Source of the DNA: Candidatus Zixiibacteriota bacterium | GTDB lineage: Bacteria > Zixibacteria > MSB-5A5 > GN15 > FEB-12 | Reading direction: 5' to 3' | Length of the DNA: 39,254 nucleotides | Assembly (NCBI GenBank): GCA_028715215.1 | Contig: JAQUSF010000021.1 | Location: forward strand, 1 to 39,254 | Shown here: positions 1-10,232 of the stretch, piece after piece | Position numbering within the stretch: the stretch's first letter is position 1 | How the letters are laid out: every line of letters begins with the position of its first letter | Made by a program: the position numbers and the translations under genes | Notes under the pieces: model-generated | The model's input: the letters and a program-made list of their open reading frames with translations, nothing else | What the model was told of the DNA's origin: nothing | Database searches by the model: none

Positions 1-55
1 AACCGGTGACCTGTGGCTTGCAAAGCCACCGCTCTCCCAACTGAGCTACATCCCC
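1..55 (-). tRNA. tRNA-Ala(TGC), 3' part cut by window edge
   Basis: Read on the minus strand it begins GGGGATGTAGCTCAG and carries the anticodon loop CTTTGCAAG with anticodon TGC. The T-arm and acceptor 3' strand lie left of the window. It follows tRNA-Ile in the 16S-23S spacer, the common bacterial order 16S-Ile-Ala-23S, so a 23S gene is expected just outside. Confidence 0.95.
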
Positions 56-61
56 TTAAAA

Positions 62-135
<74 letters not shown>

Positions 136-269
136 AATTATTTTTGAGCGTGACCCATCGGTCAAATTTTATATTAAATAGTTCGCCGAAGAAAGAAAAT
201 ACTAAGCTATAACCTGTCGCTCGACCTCGATGCGTCCGCTCAAGGCGGACCAGACACCGTCGCTCCTTA

Positions 270-1824
<1,555 letters not shown>

Positions 1825-1975
1825 ATCTATTCAATTGTTCGTTTATCCTGCCTGAACAACGCTCACGCATTGTTTTAGACTTATCTTTGGTTTTGGTCTG
1901 TAAAGATTTCCTCGAAATCTTCGGACCCGCGACAAAGTCATAGAATATTTTCTATTCTTCAGCGAAACTATTTAG

Positions 1976-1989
1976 TTGTCAAAGAACTC
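1976..1989 (-). promoter_or_regulatory. rRNA leader boxA-like antitermination site
   Basis: On the minus strand the leader reads GAGTTCTTTGACAACT, close to the boxA form GTTCTTTGAAAACT used by NusB/NusE antitermination in rRNA operons. It lies between the promoter and 16S, about 150 nt upstream of the mature 5' end. A perfect 8-bp hairpin (AAGATTTC/GAAATCTT, 1903-1921) lies further along the same leader and may help processing. Confidence 0.6.
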
Positions 1990-1996
1990 TTATCCG

Positions 1997-2031
1997 AAAA
2001 AAAATCTGCCTGACATATTGCCTGGCAGATT
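1997..2031 (-). terminator. Terminator-like hairpin at the rRNA operon start site
   Basis: On the minus strand AATCTGCC (2031-2024) and GGCAGATT (2010-2003) form a perfect 8-bp stem with a 13-nt loop, followed at once by a run of eight U. The -10 box of the rRNA promoter ends at 2035, so transcription should begin around 2028, within the first bases of the left arm. It has the look of an intrinsic terminator or attenuator placed at the very start of the rRNA transcript. Confidence 0.5.
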
Positions 2032-2034
2032 CTG

Positions 2035-2063
2035 AGTATAACTCTTAGCCACTTTTATGTCAA
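2035..2063 (-). promoter_or_regulatory. Sigma-70 promoter of the rRNA operon
   Basis: The minus strand shows TTGACA (2063-2058), a 17-base spacer and TATACT (2040-2035), nearly perfect consensus. Predicted start is near 2028. It sits in the right place, some 200 nt upstream of 16S, with boxA downstream. Confidence 0.88.
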
Positions 2064-2096
2064 GTTATTTTTTTTATATTTTTAAAATCTTTATTC

Positions 2097-2140
2097 ACGA
2101 TAATAACTTATTATAACCTTCTGCCTTATATTATTATCGT
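2097..2140. repeat. 10-bp inverted repeat upstream of the rRNA promoter
   Basis: ACGATAATAA (2097-2106) and TTATTATCGT (2131-2140) are perfect inverted copies 24 bases apart, just upstream of the rRNA -35 box in AT-rich DNA. It could be a binding site for a dimeric regulator or an upstream element. The half-site CGATAATAA also occurs at 9972 and 10220. Confidence 0.4.
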
Positions 2141-2146
2141 CACTCA

Positions 2147-2175
2147 TAAATAAAATTTAAGAGCCCGTTTGTCAA
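2147..2175 (-). promoter_or_regulatory. Possible second, upstream rRNA promoter
   Basis: The minus strand has a perfect TTGACA (2175-2170) with a 17-base spacer to a poor -10, TATTTA (2152-2147). rRNA operons often have tandem promoters, but the weak -10 makes this tentative. The rest of 1825-2399 shows no gene. Confidence 0.3.
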
Positions 2176-2399
2176 GCCCTATCCATACTTTTTAACAATT
2201 TTTAATACGGCTGGTTCAATGTAAATTATCTCTTGCTGCAACTTATTTATAAACAATATCTTGCCGGAAATAGTCGAACCTCTTCTTTAATCCGCAAAAT
2301 CCCATTCCTAAAAATAACGCCGTACTTCTCGACTCACTCTTTCCACCCCGGCTCAATCGCCGCCCGGCACCGAATTTAGTTTGCATCCGTTTTATAAGG

Positions 2400-4295
2400 A
2401 TGGTTATATTTCCCACGATGCTTAAAAATCTAACTTCTCAAGAAAAAAAACGACTCCTTCTGGTCGCTGTCTTTATTTTCCTGGCCGCCTTCTTTATAAG
2501 GCTGGTGTACTTGAACCAGATTCAGAAAATGCCGACCATGTCCTTTCCGGTTATGGATGAAAGGTATCATATCAAGCTGGCCGACCAGATAAATGCCGAC
2601 ACCACCAGGTTCTCCGAACCTTTTTTCAGAGCCCCTATTTATCCCTACTTCCTGGCCGGGCTTTTCAAACTTACCGCTCGCTCTTTCTACTGGTCACGTT
2701 TTATCCAGATTATCCTGGGCGCTCTTTTGCCCCTTTTGATATATCTTTTCGGGCTGGCGGTATTTAATCGTAAAATCGCTTTCTGGTCGGCGGCTTTAGC
2801 TGTTTTTTACCCTACATTCTTATACTATGAGGCTTCCCTGCTGATTGAAGCGCTGATGTCGCTTCTGACATTTCTATTAATCTGGCAGCTTTACCGAACC
2901 CAACAAAAGCCATTTACCATTAATTTCGTTTTCAGCGGTGTTTTACTCGGTCTGACAGCGCTGGCACGGCCCAACATTCTGCTTTTGGGCCCGGCTCTTT
3001 TCATCTGGGTCTGGCTGGTTTTGAAAAATCAGCTGGGCTGGAAAAAAGCCCTTTTCAATTACGCCATAATCGGAGCCGCAACTATCGTCGTTATTTTGCC
3101 GGTCACCATCCGCAATTATGTCGTAGCCCGGGACCCCGTTTTTATCGCCTGGCAGGGCGGCTTTAATTTTTACCTTGGTAATAACCGCCAGGCCAGCGGC
3201 TGGTCCGCCACCGTCCCCGGGATCGACTTCAGCTGGGAAGGCGGTTACCGGGATGCTATCGTCATTGCCGAAAACAGCCTGGGACGGTCATTGAAACGTT
3301 CCGAGGTCTCTGATTTCTGGTATAATAAAACCTTTGAAGAAATTTCAAGCGACCCCGCCAGGTTTATTGCTCTCATTTTTAAAAAACTGCGACTTTTTTT
3401 TAACGGTTTTGAAATCCCCAACAATCAGAATCTTTACCTCACCCGCGAGTTTGCAGCAGTTATGAAACCCCTGATGTTTCTAAATCCGTTTTACTTTCCT
3501 TTCGGCCTTTTGGCTCCCCTGGCACTTTGCGGCCTGATTTTATCACTTAAGAACTGGCGCCGGTATCTGCTAATCTATCTTGTTTTCGGCGCCTACCTGA
3601 TTTCCCTGCTTTTGTTTTTCATCTGCGCCCGTTTCCGTCAGCCGCTCATTCCGTTAATGATTTTAATGGCGGTTTTTGCCGTTTCTCAGCTTATCGAATT
3701 TATCAGGAAAAAACATTTTAAAAATGTCGTCCTGTTCGTTTTCATTGTGCTTTTACTCATATGGGAAAGCAATCATGATTTACTGAAACTTGACCCGCAG
3801 AAACTCCGGGCGGAGGATTATTTCATGCTCGGGGCGGCCGAGCTGGAATACGGCCGTCAAAATGAGGCGGAACTTCATTTTCAGAAAGCCCTCGATATCG
3901 ATTCAACCCACGGGGCGTCGTACAACAACCTGGGACTTATCTATTCTCGACGGAACGATTATATCCGGGCGCTGACGAAATTCCAGAAAGCCGTTCTTTA
4001 TGAACCGATGACGCTGGAACACTATTTCAATTATGCCACCACCTTGATAAATCTGAAAGATTTCCAGGGCGCTATCAGTATCCTTGAAAGAGCCCGGCAA
4101 ATCAATCCTCTCAACTATTATGTGCATTTCAAACTCGGCCTGACTCACTATCAGCTCGGTAATCTGGACAAAGCCGCTTCCTCCCTTGCCGAAAGTCTGC
4201 GTTTAAATCCCGACAATGACCAGGCCCGGCAGGTCTACCGGGAGATTCTGCAACTTCAACAAAAGATTCTCCGCAACCCTGAAAAAAAACCATGA
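2400..4295 (+). CDS. GT39/PMT-like membrane glycosyltransferase with C-terminal TPRs
   Basis: The first 450 or so residues carry many hydrophobic helices, starting with one at about 18-38, followed by the acidic PVMDERYH loop where dolichyl-phosphate-mannose and ArnT-type (GT39/PMT_2) enzymes keep their catalytic Asp/Glu. These enzymes move a sugar from a lipid-phosphate donor to lipid or protein on the periplasmic side; the acceptor cannot be told here. After the last membrane span (about 437-455) come about four TPR units (about 468-620), which may bind a partner. An ATG at 2418 is an alternative start; neither has a well-spaced ribosome site. The gene runs away from the rRNA operon. Confidence 0.85.
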   Translation: MVIFPTMLKNLTSQEKKRLLLVAVFIFLAAFFIRLVYLNQIQKMPTMSFPVMDERYHIKLADQINADTTRFSEPFFRAPIYPYFLAGLFKLTARSFYWSRFIQIILGALLPLLIYLFGLAVFNRKIAFWSAALAVFYPTFLYYEASLLIEALMSLLTFLLIWQLYRTQQKPFTINFVFSGVLLGLTALARPNILLLGPALFIWVWLVLKNQLGWKKALFNYAIIGAATIVVILPVTIRNYVVARDPVFIAWQGGFNFYLGNNRQASGWSATVPGIDFSWEGGYRDAIVIAENSLGRSLKRSEVSDFWYNKTFEEISSDPARFIALIFKKLRLFFNGFEIPNNQNLYLTREFAAVMKPLMFLNPFYFPFGLLAPLALCGLILSLKNWRRYLLIYLVFGAYLISLLLFFICARFRQPLIPLMILMAVFAVSQLIEFIRKKHFKNVVLFVFIVLLLIWESNHDLLKLDPQKLRAEDYFMLGAAELEYGRQNEAELHFQKALDIDSTHGASYNNLGLIYSRRNDYIRALTKFQKAVLYEPMTLEHYFNYATTLINLKDFQGAISILERARQINPLNYYVHFKLGLTHYQLGNLDKAASSLAESLRLNPDNDQARQVYREILQLQQKILRNPEKKP

Positions 4296-4311
4296 TTTAT
4301 TTTTTTTCGTT

Positions 4312-4339
4312 TTGTTTTTTAAAGTATTTCTTTTATAAT
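4312..4339 (+). promoter_or_regulatory. Candidate sigma-70 promoter for the beta-barrel gene
   Basis: TTGTTT (4312-4317), 16 bases, then a perfect TATAAT (4334-4339) lie 84 bases before the next start codon in a T-rich gap. Confidence 0.45.
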
Positions 4340-4423
4340 GGTCGGGTATAAAATAATATTGGAACTTCCTGTTGTTATATTGGGATGAAGAAGCCAATTT
4401 AGCCACCAAACCTGGAGAAAAAT

Positions 4424-5188
4424 ATGAAATCAAAGTACCCGCTGACAACCCTGATAATTGGTTTAGTAATAATATTTCTTATAAGCTCTTCGGTTTTCCC
4501 CCAAGTTTCGGAACAGCAAGAGAAAAAACCGGAACTGGGCATTACTTTAATGGGCGGATTTTACTGGCCCTGGATGGACTGGACGGTTGATGGTTTTTTT
4601 AAAGTCGAAGGCAGTCCCAGCAAGACTTTTTATAACGAATGGCTGAAAGGACCCAACGTAAAGAAAAACCTCGGCGGGGCTGGTATCCTTTTGAGAAAAC
4701 CGACTTATGCCCTGCGGTTTACCCTGCAATACGGCAAAACAACCAATATGGAATATTATACCTATCGTTATCAGGACCAGAAAGGAGTTGATACTACTTA
4801 TTCCTTCAAAGAAGATTCGCGACCCCATGTAAATTTTTCCATGCTCCATTTTTCCTTTTCCGCCATGCAATATTTTTCCCTCTATCAGAAGAAAATAAAC
4901 GGCTACCTGGGCGGCGGTTTCGGTTTTTCCATCCTGAAATATTATGACTACCTTGACAAATCTTACGATACCGACTCCGACTGGGGTCTGCATATGTATC
5001 CTCTTTTTGGTCTTGAGTACAAAATCATGCCGAATGCAGGTATCTTTACCGAGATGCAGTATATAATCAGCAGTACCTTCAAAAGAGATTTTACAGAAAC
5101 CATCGAAACTAAAACTTACGAAGGCAACTACCATCTCAACACCAACGGAATAAATCTGCAAGCGGGTATTTATTATCTCATCAAATAA
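4424..5188 (+). CDS. Predicted outer-membrane beta-barrel protein
   Basis: This 254-residue protein starts with a clear signal peptide (hydrophobic stretch about 8-24, cleavage near VFPQ). The rest alternates short polar turns with amphipathic strands rich in Tyr, Phe and Gly (for example GYLGGGFGFSI) and ends in a strand with aromatic residues, as outer-membrane porin-like barrels do. No conserved enzyme motif is seen. GGAG lies eight bases before the ATG. It has its own promoter-like sequence and a strong terminator, so it is probably a single-gene unit. Function is unknown; a structural or adhesion role is a guess. Confidence 0.7.
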   Translation: MKSKYPLTTLIIGLVIIFLISSSVFPQVSEQQEKKPELGITLMGGFYWPWMDWTVDGFFKVEGSPSKTFYNEWLKGPNVKKNLGGAGILLRKPTYALRFTLQYGKTTNMEYYTYRYQDQKGVDTTYSFKEDSRPHVNFSMLHFSFSAMQYFSLYQKKINGYLGGGFGFSILKYYDYLDKSYDTDSDWGLHMYPLFGLEYKIMPNAGIFTEMQYIISSTFKRDFTETIETKTYEGNYHLNTNGINLQAGIYYLIK

Positions 5189-5213
5189 GAATTTATCATT
5201 ATTTTTATTCTTC

Positions 5214-5253
5214 AAGCCCTTGAAAATGATTGCATGATTCAAGGGCTTTTTTT
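5214..5253 (+). terminator. Intrinsic terminator after the beta-barrel gene
   Basis: AAGCCCTTGAA (5214-5224) and TTCAAGGGCTT (5238-5248) form an 11-bp stem with a 13-nt loop, then a run of T. Confidence 0.85.
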
Positions 5254-5273
5254 ATATTTAAATAAGAAAGACC

Positions 5274-5298
5274 AGTTACTACATATATTGCAGTAACT
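5274..5298. repeat. Short inverted repeat upstream of a secreted-protein gene
   Basis: AGTTACT (5274-5280) and AGTAACT (5292-5298) are inverted copies about 100 bases before the next gene. They may be an operator. No strong sigma-70 promoter is visible nearby. Confidence 0.25.
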
Positions 5299-5397
5299 TT
5301 ATCAACCTGCAACACAATACCTTTATATTTTTAGTAATGATTAAAAATACATTTTCGGAATTGTCAGGATTGTAAAAAAAGTTTAATGGAGGGTAAG

Positions 5398-6954
5398 ATG
5401 TCAAAAAAAACGATTTTAGAGCTTTTAGTGTTAATTCTCTGCTTAACTTATCTTTCTCAGGCCGCCCCCGTGCGAACACCGGATAATCACCCCGACACTA
5501 TTAACCCGACAAAGACACCCACCGGGGAAATTTTACAGGCCTATTCACCGGATGAATATTGTTCGGGAAAATGGCAGGGTCCCCTCAGCGGTTACATGGA
5601 CAGCTGGTTCGGCGGAAATGAATATTATGCCATCTATCAGGACCCGACCGAGCTTGGCTGTACCGATACCTATCCTTTCCAGGTGACCAAAATAATCTGG
5701 CCGATTTATACCGACCAGGTCATTTCCATAGAAGTAAAACCTATTATATACAGCCTGGCGGGTACGCCCGAGTGTCCCCGACCGGGAGATATTATATATG
5801 AAGGACCGTTGATGACTTTCGAAAACCTCGAGGCCGGGGGTCAGTATATTTTTATGGACCTGGAAGAACCGGTATGCGTTTATGAACCGTATTTCGCCGG
5901 TTTTTATTTCTCCGGTCAGGAAAGCAATCTTAATATTTACGTCGACGACGGTATGATTGTGGCGCCGCGCGAATGCGCCGCCTACAATGATTATGGTTAC
6001 GGCTGGCGCGATCTGGTTGCCCAGGAAAATTTCGAATGGAATATGTGCCTGTGGTCGGAAGGTTACAACTCCCTTGAAAATGACTGCGCCGATTCCTGCA
6101 GCTGGCAATACCCCGGTGATGTCAACAGTGATGATACTATCGACGAAGATGACATTACCTGTTTGACCGATTATCTTTACCGGGACGGTGCGGCGCCCGA
6201 ACCGCTGGCCAACGGAGACGCCGACGGCGACTGCCGGATTAACAAGGCTGATGCTTACGCCATTTACGACCATATTAACAGTGCCGGTATTCTTGCCGAA
6301 TGCACCTGTGTTCATCCTGAAACATCCTGTTGTTATGATAAAACCGGCAATGCTGATTGTTCCTGGGAGGAAGAACCTGATATATCGGATATCACCAGAC
6401 TTATAGACTTTCTCTATATCATGCACTGGCCGTTGTGCTGTCCGGCGGAAGCCGATGTCGACGGCAGCGGCGGCAGCCCCGATATTTCCGATATTACCTT
6501 TTTGATTGCCCACCTCTATATCGACCACCGCGAGCTTCCCTATTGTCCCGACTATACTCCTTCTACCGGTGAAATAAACGGACATACTGATTGTAAAACA
6601 GTTTTACAACCGGGTGAAAAAGCAATCACGGAAACCTGTGTCGAATACCAGTACGCCAACGGGCTGCTTTTTCTCAAACATATCAACGCCGAACTTAACT
6701 GTTGTCCCGTTTTCACCGCTAATATTACTATCGAAAACTATATTATCACCATCGAGGAAATCGACTCCCTGGATAACGGCGGCTGTGACTGCATATGTCT
6801 TTTTGATATAGATTACGAAATCACGGCTTTACCCCCGGGGGAATACGCCATCAGTTTTATCGAGCCCTACCTGAGACCCGGTGAGGAAAAACTGGAATTT
6901 ACGGTTAACCTGGTGACGACGCCTTCAGGCAGTTATTGCGTCCCCAGATTTTGA
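5398..6954 (+). CDS. Secreted protein with dockerin-like calcium-binding repeats
   Basis: A signal peptide (about 1-22, ending near SQAA) leads a Cys-rich exported protein of 518 residues. Residues about 25-230 form an unrecognised domain rich in acidic and aromatic residues. Two EF-hand-like pairs follow: GDVNSDDTIDEDDIT with GDADGDCRINKADA (about 240-295), then the phylum-style GNADCSWEEEPDISDITR and AEADVDGSGGSPDISDIT (about 315-390). These resemble type I dockerins, calcium-dependent modules that bind cohesins. A short beta domain closes the protein. GGAGG at 5388 selects the ATG at 5398 over one at 5386. It lies upstream of another dockerin-bearing gene. Partner and function are unknown. 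Confidence 0.75.
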   Translation: MSKKTILELLVLILCLTYLSQAAPVRTPDNHPDTINPTKTPTGEILQAYSPDEYCSGKWQGPLSGYMDSWFGGNEYYAIYQDPTELGCTDTYPFQVTKIIWPIYTDQVISIEVKPIIYSLAGTPECPRPGDIIYEGPLMTFENLEAGGQYIFMDLEEPVCVYEPYFAGFYFSGQESNLNIYVDDGMIVAPRECAAYNDYGYGWRDLVAQENFEWNMCLWSEGYNSLENDCADSCSWQYPGDVNSDDTIDEDDITCLTDYLYRDGAAPEPLANGDADGDCRINKADAYAIYDHINSAGILAECTCVHPETSCCYDKTGNADCSWEEEPDISDITRLIDFLYIMHWPLCCPAEADVDGSGGSPDISDITFLIAHLYIDHRELPYCPDYTPSTGEINGHTDCKTVLQPGEKAITETCVEYQYANGLLFLKHINAELNCCPVFTANITIENYIITIEEIDSLDNGGCDCICLFDIDYEITALPPGEYAISFIEPYLRPGEEKLEFTVNLVTTPSGSYCVPRF

Positions 6955-6979
6955 ATTCGTATACTTTAACCTGTAACCG

Positions 6980-7010
6980 GCAGCCGTTTCAGAGATGAAA
7001 CGGTTGCTTT
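6980..7010 (+). terminator. GNRA-loop hairpin after the dockerin-like gene
   Basis: A 12-bp stem (6980-6991 with 6996-7007, one G-U pair) is closed by a 4-nt GAGA loop of the GNRA type and followed by TTTGT. The U-run is short, so it may be a weak terminator or an mRNA-end stabiliser. Confidence 0.55.
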
Positions 7011-7140
7011 GTAAAACGTGGCTTAAGAACAGTTTCTCTCCTTGCCAAATTCATTTTTTTTTGTATATTTAAATGGTAACATAAGCGATAATCGGGGAGA
7101 CATTCGCCTTATAAAACAACCCTTAAATAACGGATTTAAT

Positions 7141-9402
7141 ATGCCCAAGCAATTTTCAAAAAGTAAAAGACAGCCTCTTTTTAATCTCTGCATTATCGGT
7201 TTATTTTTAATGCTGCCGTATATTGCTGCCTCGCTTTCCGCCGAGGAAATAAAAGGAGGTAAAATTATATCTTATAACCCCTCTTTTTCGGTTTTTGAGA
7301 ATCGGCAACCGCTCAATTATGATAACATTAATGCCCTGCGCTGGGTGGATCCCCAGGGTCGTCAACCTCTTTCCTATGAAGAGTGGCGTAATCAGGCCGG
7401 TAGCCCTGGTCCATTTCAGATGGAACTTATCAGGAAAAGCGCCCCGCTGAAAAACAACGGCTTTTTGGTAAAGTTCTGTATTATTATTAATACCAACCTC
7501 TACCCTCTTGTTACAACCGCTATCGACCAGTACATTCTTGACCTCAATAACGAAGAATATGACGTGGAGCTGATTACCGCTTCCGGTGGTACTCCGGAAG
7601 ACCTTCGGGAACTCCTGACAAACAAGTATTACGAGGGTATGAAAGGCTGTGTCCTTATCGGCAACCTGCCCATAGCCTGGTATGAAATATATAACTGTTT
7701 TGATTATTATGAGAATGAACAATTTCCCTGTGATTTATTTTATATGGACCTCGACGGTTCTTTCAGGGACTCCGACAACGACGGTTTGTATGATGAGCAT
7801 ACCGGTGATGTTTTTCCCGAAATCTGGATGGGACGACTGGCGTTCTCGCCGCTGGCTCATGGTGCTGACACCGAGCAATCGTTGCTTATGAGATATTTTG
7901 ATAAAAACCACCGGTATCGTATGGGTCAACTGGCCCTCAATAAACGCGCCCTGGTCTATATCGATGATGACTGGGCTGATTTTGCCGGGTGGTGGGACGA
8001 TAACGTCGGCTTGACTTATGATATCCGTACCCTGGTATCGGACCCATGGACCACCTGGGCGGATGACTATGAAACGCACCTTCTGAACAATTATGAATTC
8101 ATTGAGGTCTGTGTTCATTCCAGCTCTTACAGCCATTCGTTTAAAAATCCCAGTGAGCAATGGAGCAGTACGACCGCTATCGAGGTAAAAAATATAGGCC
8201 CGATTGCCCACTTTTATAATCTTTTTGCCTGTTCTAATTCCCGGTTCATTGAAACCAATAATATGGGCGCCTGCTATCTTTACAACATCGACAATGGCCT
8301 GGCTACCGTGGGCAGTACCAAAACCGGTTCGATGCTTGACTTTGAATACTTCTATTCTCCCCTGGGCCTGGGTAAAACTATCGGCGAATCCCTGCGTGAC
8401 TGGTTTATCGATTTGGTCTGGGACTACGCCTATAGCTTCGACCAGAAATGCTGGCACTACGGTATGACCCTGCAGGGTGACCCGACCCTGACAATTTCGG
8501 GCTGGGATGTAAAATTCATTTCCAGCAACAATTTCGGCTGGGCGCCCCTGACAGTGGCTTTTGCCGGTAAAAGCGAACACAATGTCGTACAGTGGCGATG
8601 GTCTTTCGGCGACGGCGACACCGCTCTGGCTCCGGCTCCTTCGCATATTTATAACGAACCCGGCACCCATAACGTCAGCCTGCAGATTCTTACCGACAGT
8701 GGCCATTTATACTCTGTTATGGAAAACAATTATATTACAGTCCTGGCGGATACCCTGACCGGTACGGACCAGGAAGCTACAACAGGAGTTACTTTCGAAT
8801 ATGTCATAAACCTTACCAATAACATTCCCCTTTACCGCCTTCAGATTCCTCTTGAATACGGCGGTCCGTTGAATTTAAAATATGAAGGGCATTCCATCGT
8901 CGATTGCCGGGCTGGTATTTTTAGCTCCATCGATTATATCAACTATGACGGCAACAACAAACATTTCTGCCTGAATATGGAAGGCGGCGGTACGCCTTTA
9001 CCCGCCGGTACGGGACCACTCATTAAAATTAAATTCAAAATCCAGGGAGGTGAACCGGGACAGTATAATATCCTCGAAATGGACGGTTATGACACTTTTG
9101 AGCCGATAAATTACGGGTATCCGCTAATTTACCAGCCGGCTCTGGTCAGCGGCATGATAACATATAATCCGGCCATGTGTTGCAGCGGCACAACCGGCAA
9201 TGTCGACTGTTCAACAGAGGAAACACCGGATATTGCCGACATCACCCGGCTGATCGATTTTCTTTATATTTCTAATAACGCATTATGCTGCGAAGCGGAA
9301 GCGGATGTAGACGTCAGCGGCGGTACTCCTGATATTTCCGATATCACCCGGCTGATCGATTATCTTTACCTGTCTCATGACCCCCTGGCGGAATGCCCCT
9401 GA
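7141..9402 (+). CDS. Secreted gingipain-like (C25) peptidase with PKD, cohesin-like and dockerin-like modules
   Basis: From the ATG at 7141 the 753-residue protein has a signal peptide (about 1-35). The next 400 residues match the C25 caspase-like fold: KGCVLIGNLPIAWYE strand, then candidate catalytic His326 in VCVHSSS and Cys364 in NLFACSNS. A PKD domain follows (about 460-540, with WRWSFGDGD and HNVSLQI), then a cohesin-like beta domain (about 545-670), then a double dockerin-like module (about 680-750). The protein probably cleaves protein substrates outside the cell or at its surface; specificity cannot be read. The open frame runs back to 7042, but that part does not resemble an exported N-terminus. 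No strong ribosome site is seen. Catalysis is inferred from motif positions only. Confidence 0.8.
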   Translation: MPKQFSKSKRQPLFNLCIIGLFLMLPYIAASLSAEEIKGGKIISYNPSFSVFENRQPLNYDNINALRWVDPQGRQPLSYEEWRNQAGSPGPFQMELIRKSAPLKNNGFLVKFCIIINTNLYPLVTTAIDQYILDLNNEEYDVELITASGGTPEDLRELLTNKYYEGMKGCVLIGNLPIAWYEIYNCFDYYENEQFPCDLFYMDLDGSFRDSDNDGLYDEHTGDVFPEIWMGRLAFSPLAHGADTEQSLLMRYFDKNHRYRMGQLALNKRALVYIDDDWADFAGWWDDNVGLTYDIRTLVSDPWTTWADDYETHLLNNYEFIEVCVHSSSYSHSFKNPSEQWSSTTAIEVKNIGPIAHFYNLFACSNSRFIETNNMGACYLYNIDNGLATVGSTKTGSMLDFEYFYSPLGLGKTIGESLRDWFIDLVWDYAYSFDQKCWHYGMTLQGDPTLTISGWDVKFISSNNFGWAPLTVAFAGKSEHNVVQWRWSFGDGDTALAPAPSHIYNEPGTHNVSLQILTDSGHLYSVMENNYITVLADTLTGTDQEATTGVTFEYVINLTNNIPLYRLQIPLEYGGPLNLKYEGHSIVDCRAGIFSSIDYINYDGNNKHFCLNMEGGGTPLPAGTGPLIKIKFKIQGGEPGQYNILEMDGYDTFEPINYGYPLIYQPALVSGMITYNPAMCCSGTTGNVDCSTEETPDIADITRLIDFLYISNNALCCEAEADVDVSGGTPDISDITRLIDYLYLSHDPLAECP

Positions 9403-9435
9403 GATGAGACGGGCTGATAATTAAGATAGTAGGAA

Positions 9436-9864
9436 TCAGGCTGACAACCGGTTCAAGGCCCGGCAAAGCTCTTCCGGTTCATCTGTACCGATTCGGAAGG
9501 TTCTGTTATCTTTGAGAGTAAATTCAACCGCCTGTAAACCGGCGATATTAAAAAGCCAGCCATGCGGGGTATATCTTATTCCCCAACCGTACCACCAGCT
9601 GTTTTTTACCGGACGACTGGACTTTATTTCTTTTATCGAAAATTTAAACCTTATCAGACCTATTCCGTAAACCACGCGAAGACAGGCTTCATCAATCATT
9701 ACCGTCAAACGATAGAAAAGAGCCAGGATAATGATAAACAAGACGCTCAAAATCAGGGCGGGAATTTCGGAAGTTATAATTCCCCAGATGCCTGTGAATA
9801 AGACAGCAATACCCACCGGTAAAAAAATCAACCAGCCGCCAAATTGAGTATGCTTATAAATCAT
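9436..9864 (-). CDS. Small membrane protein with PH-like domain, leaderless
   Basis: This 142-residue protein has two hydrophobic helices (about 10-50) followed by a compact soluble domain with the conserved-looking stretch YGWGIRYTPHGWLFNI and ending IGTDEPEELCRALN. I recognise this as a bacterial PH-like membrane-protein type without assigned function. The frame stays open to 9894, but the promoter TTGCTT-16-TATAAT covers that stretch and places the transcription start on the ATG at 9864, so translation should start there on a leaderless mRNA. It is convergent with the C25 gene, 33 bases away, with no obvious terminator between. Confidence 0.65.
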   Translation of the reverse strand: MIYKHTQFGGWLIFLPVGIAVLFTGIWGIITSEIPALILSVLFIIILALFYRLTVMIDEACLRVVYGIGLIRFKFSIKEIKSSRPVKNSWWYGWGIRYTPHGWLFNIAGLQAVEFTLKDNRTFRIGTDEPEELCRALNRLSA

Positions 9865-9870
9865 ATTAAA

Positions 9871-9898
9871 ATTATAGTAATTTGTAATAGACAAGCAA
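9871..9898 (-). promoter_or_regulatory. Leaderless-type sigma-70 promoter
   Basis: The minus strand has TTGCTT (9898-9893), 16 bases, TATAAT (9876-9871), then exactly six bases before the ATG at 9864. Transcription would begin at or next to the start codon. Confidence 0.65.
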
Positions 9899-9970
9899 AT
9901 AAAACAAATACTAACGTTTAACCTGGAAAGCTGATAAATGGTTCTTAAAGTACCCCGATGGCTGTTTTAA

Positions 9971-9995
9971 CCGATAATAAAACTATAATTATCGG
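9971..9995. repeat. 8-bp inverted repeat in an intergenic gap
   Basis: CCGATAAT (9971-9978) and ATTATCGG (9988-9995) face each other between two divergent leaderless genes. Apart from this and the two promoters, the stretch 9899-10197 shows no gene or RNA that I can support. Confidence 0.35.
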
Positions 9996-10197
9996 ACATT
10001 GACGGTTGAAATGCCTAGAAATAGGAGATTAAAAAAAAGAATTATCTTAAAAAACAACTGGCTTATAAAGTAAAATTCATGATTAAAAAGGGTTTTTTGG
10101 CTATTTTCCCATATTTCAGCCCTTCCCTAAAAGTCTCTAAGATTTTATGCGCTAAGCAATTCCGGTAAAAATAACCATCTCCAAAGATATATTTTTG

Positions 10198-10226
10198 TTG
10201 AAATTTTGAACATCTTTGCCGATAAT
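10198..10226 (+). promoter_or_regulatory. Leaderless-type sigma-70 promoter
   Basis: TTGAAA (10198-10203), 17 bases, GATAAT (10221-10226), then six bases to the ATG at 10233: the same spacing as the promoter at 9871-9898. Confidence 0.6.
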
Positions 10227-10232
10227 AACTTC

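Noticed and set aside
5545-6585. Long minus-strand open frame (346 codons) opposite the dockerin-like gene
   Set aside because: The plus frame has signal peptide, ribosome site and repeat modules; the minus frame is repetitive, without recognisable features, and mirrors plus-strand codon bias.
7735-8706. Long minus-strand open frame (323 codons) opposite the C25 peptidase
   Set aside because: It lies fully within a well-supported plus-strand gene and shows no domain or start signal.
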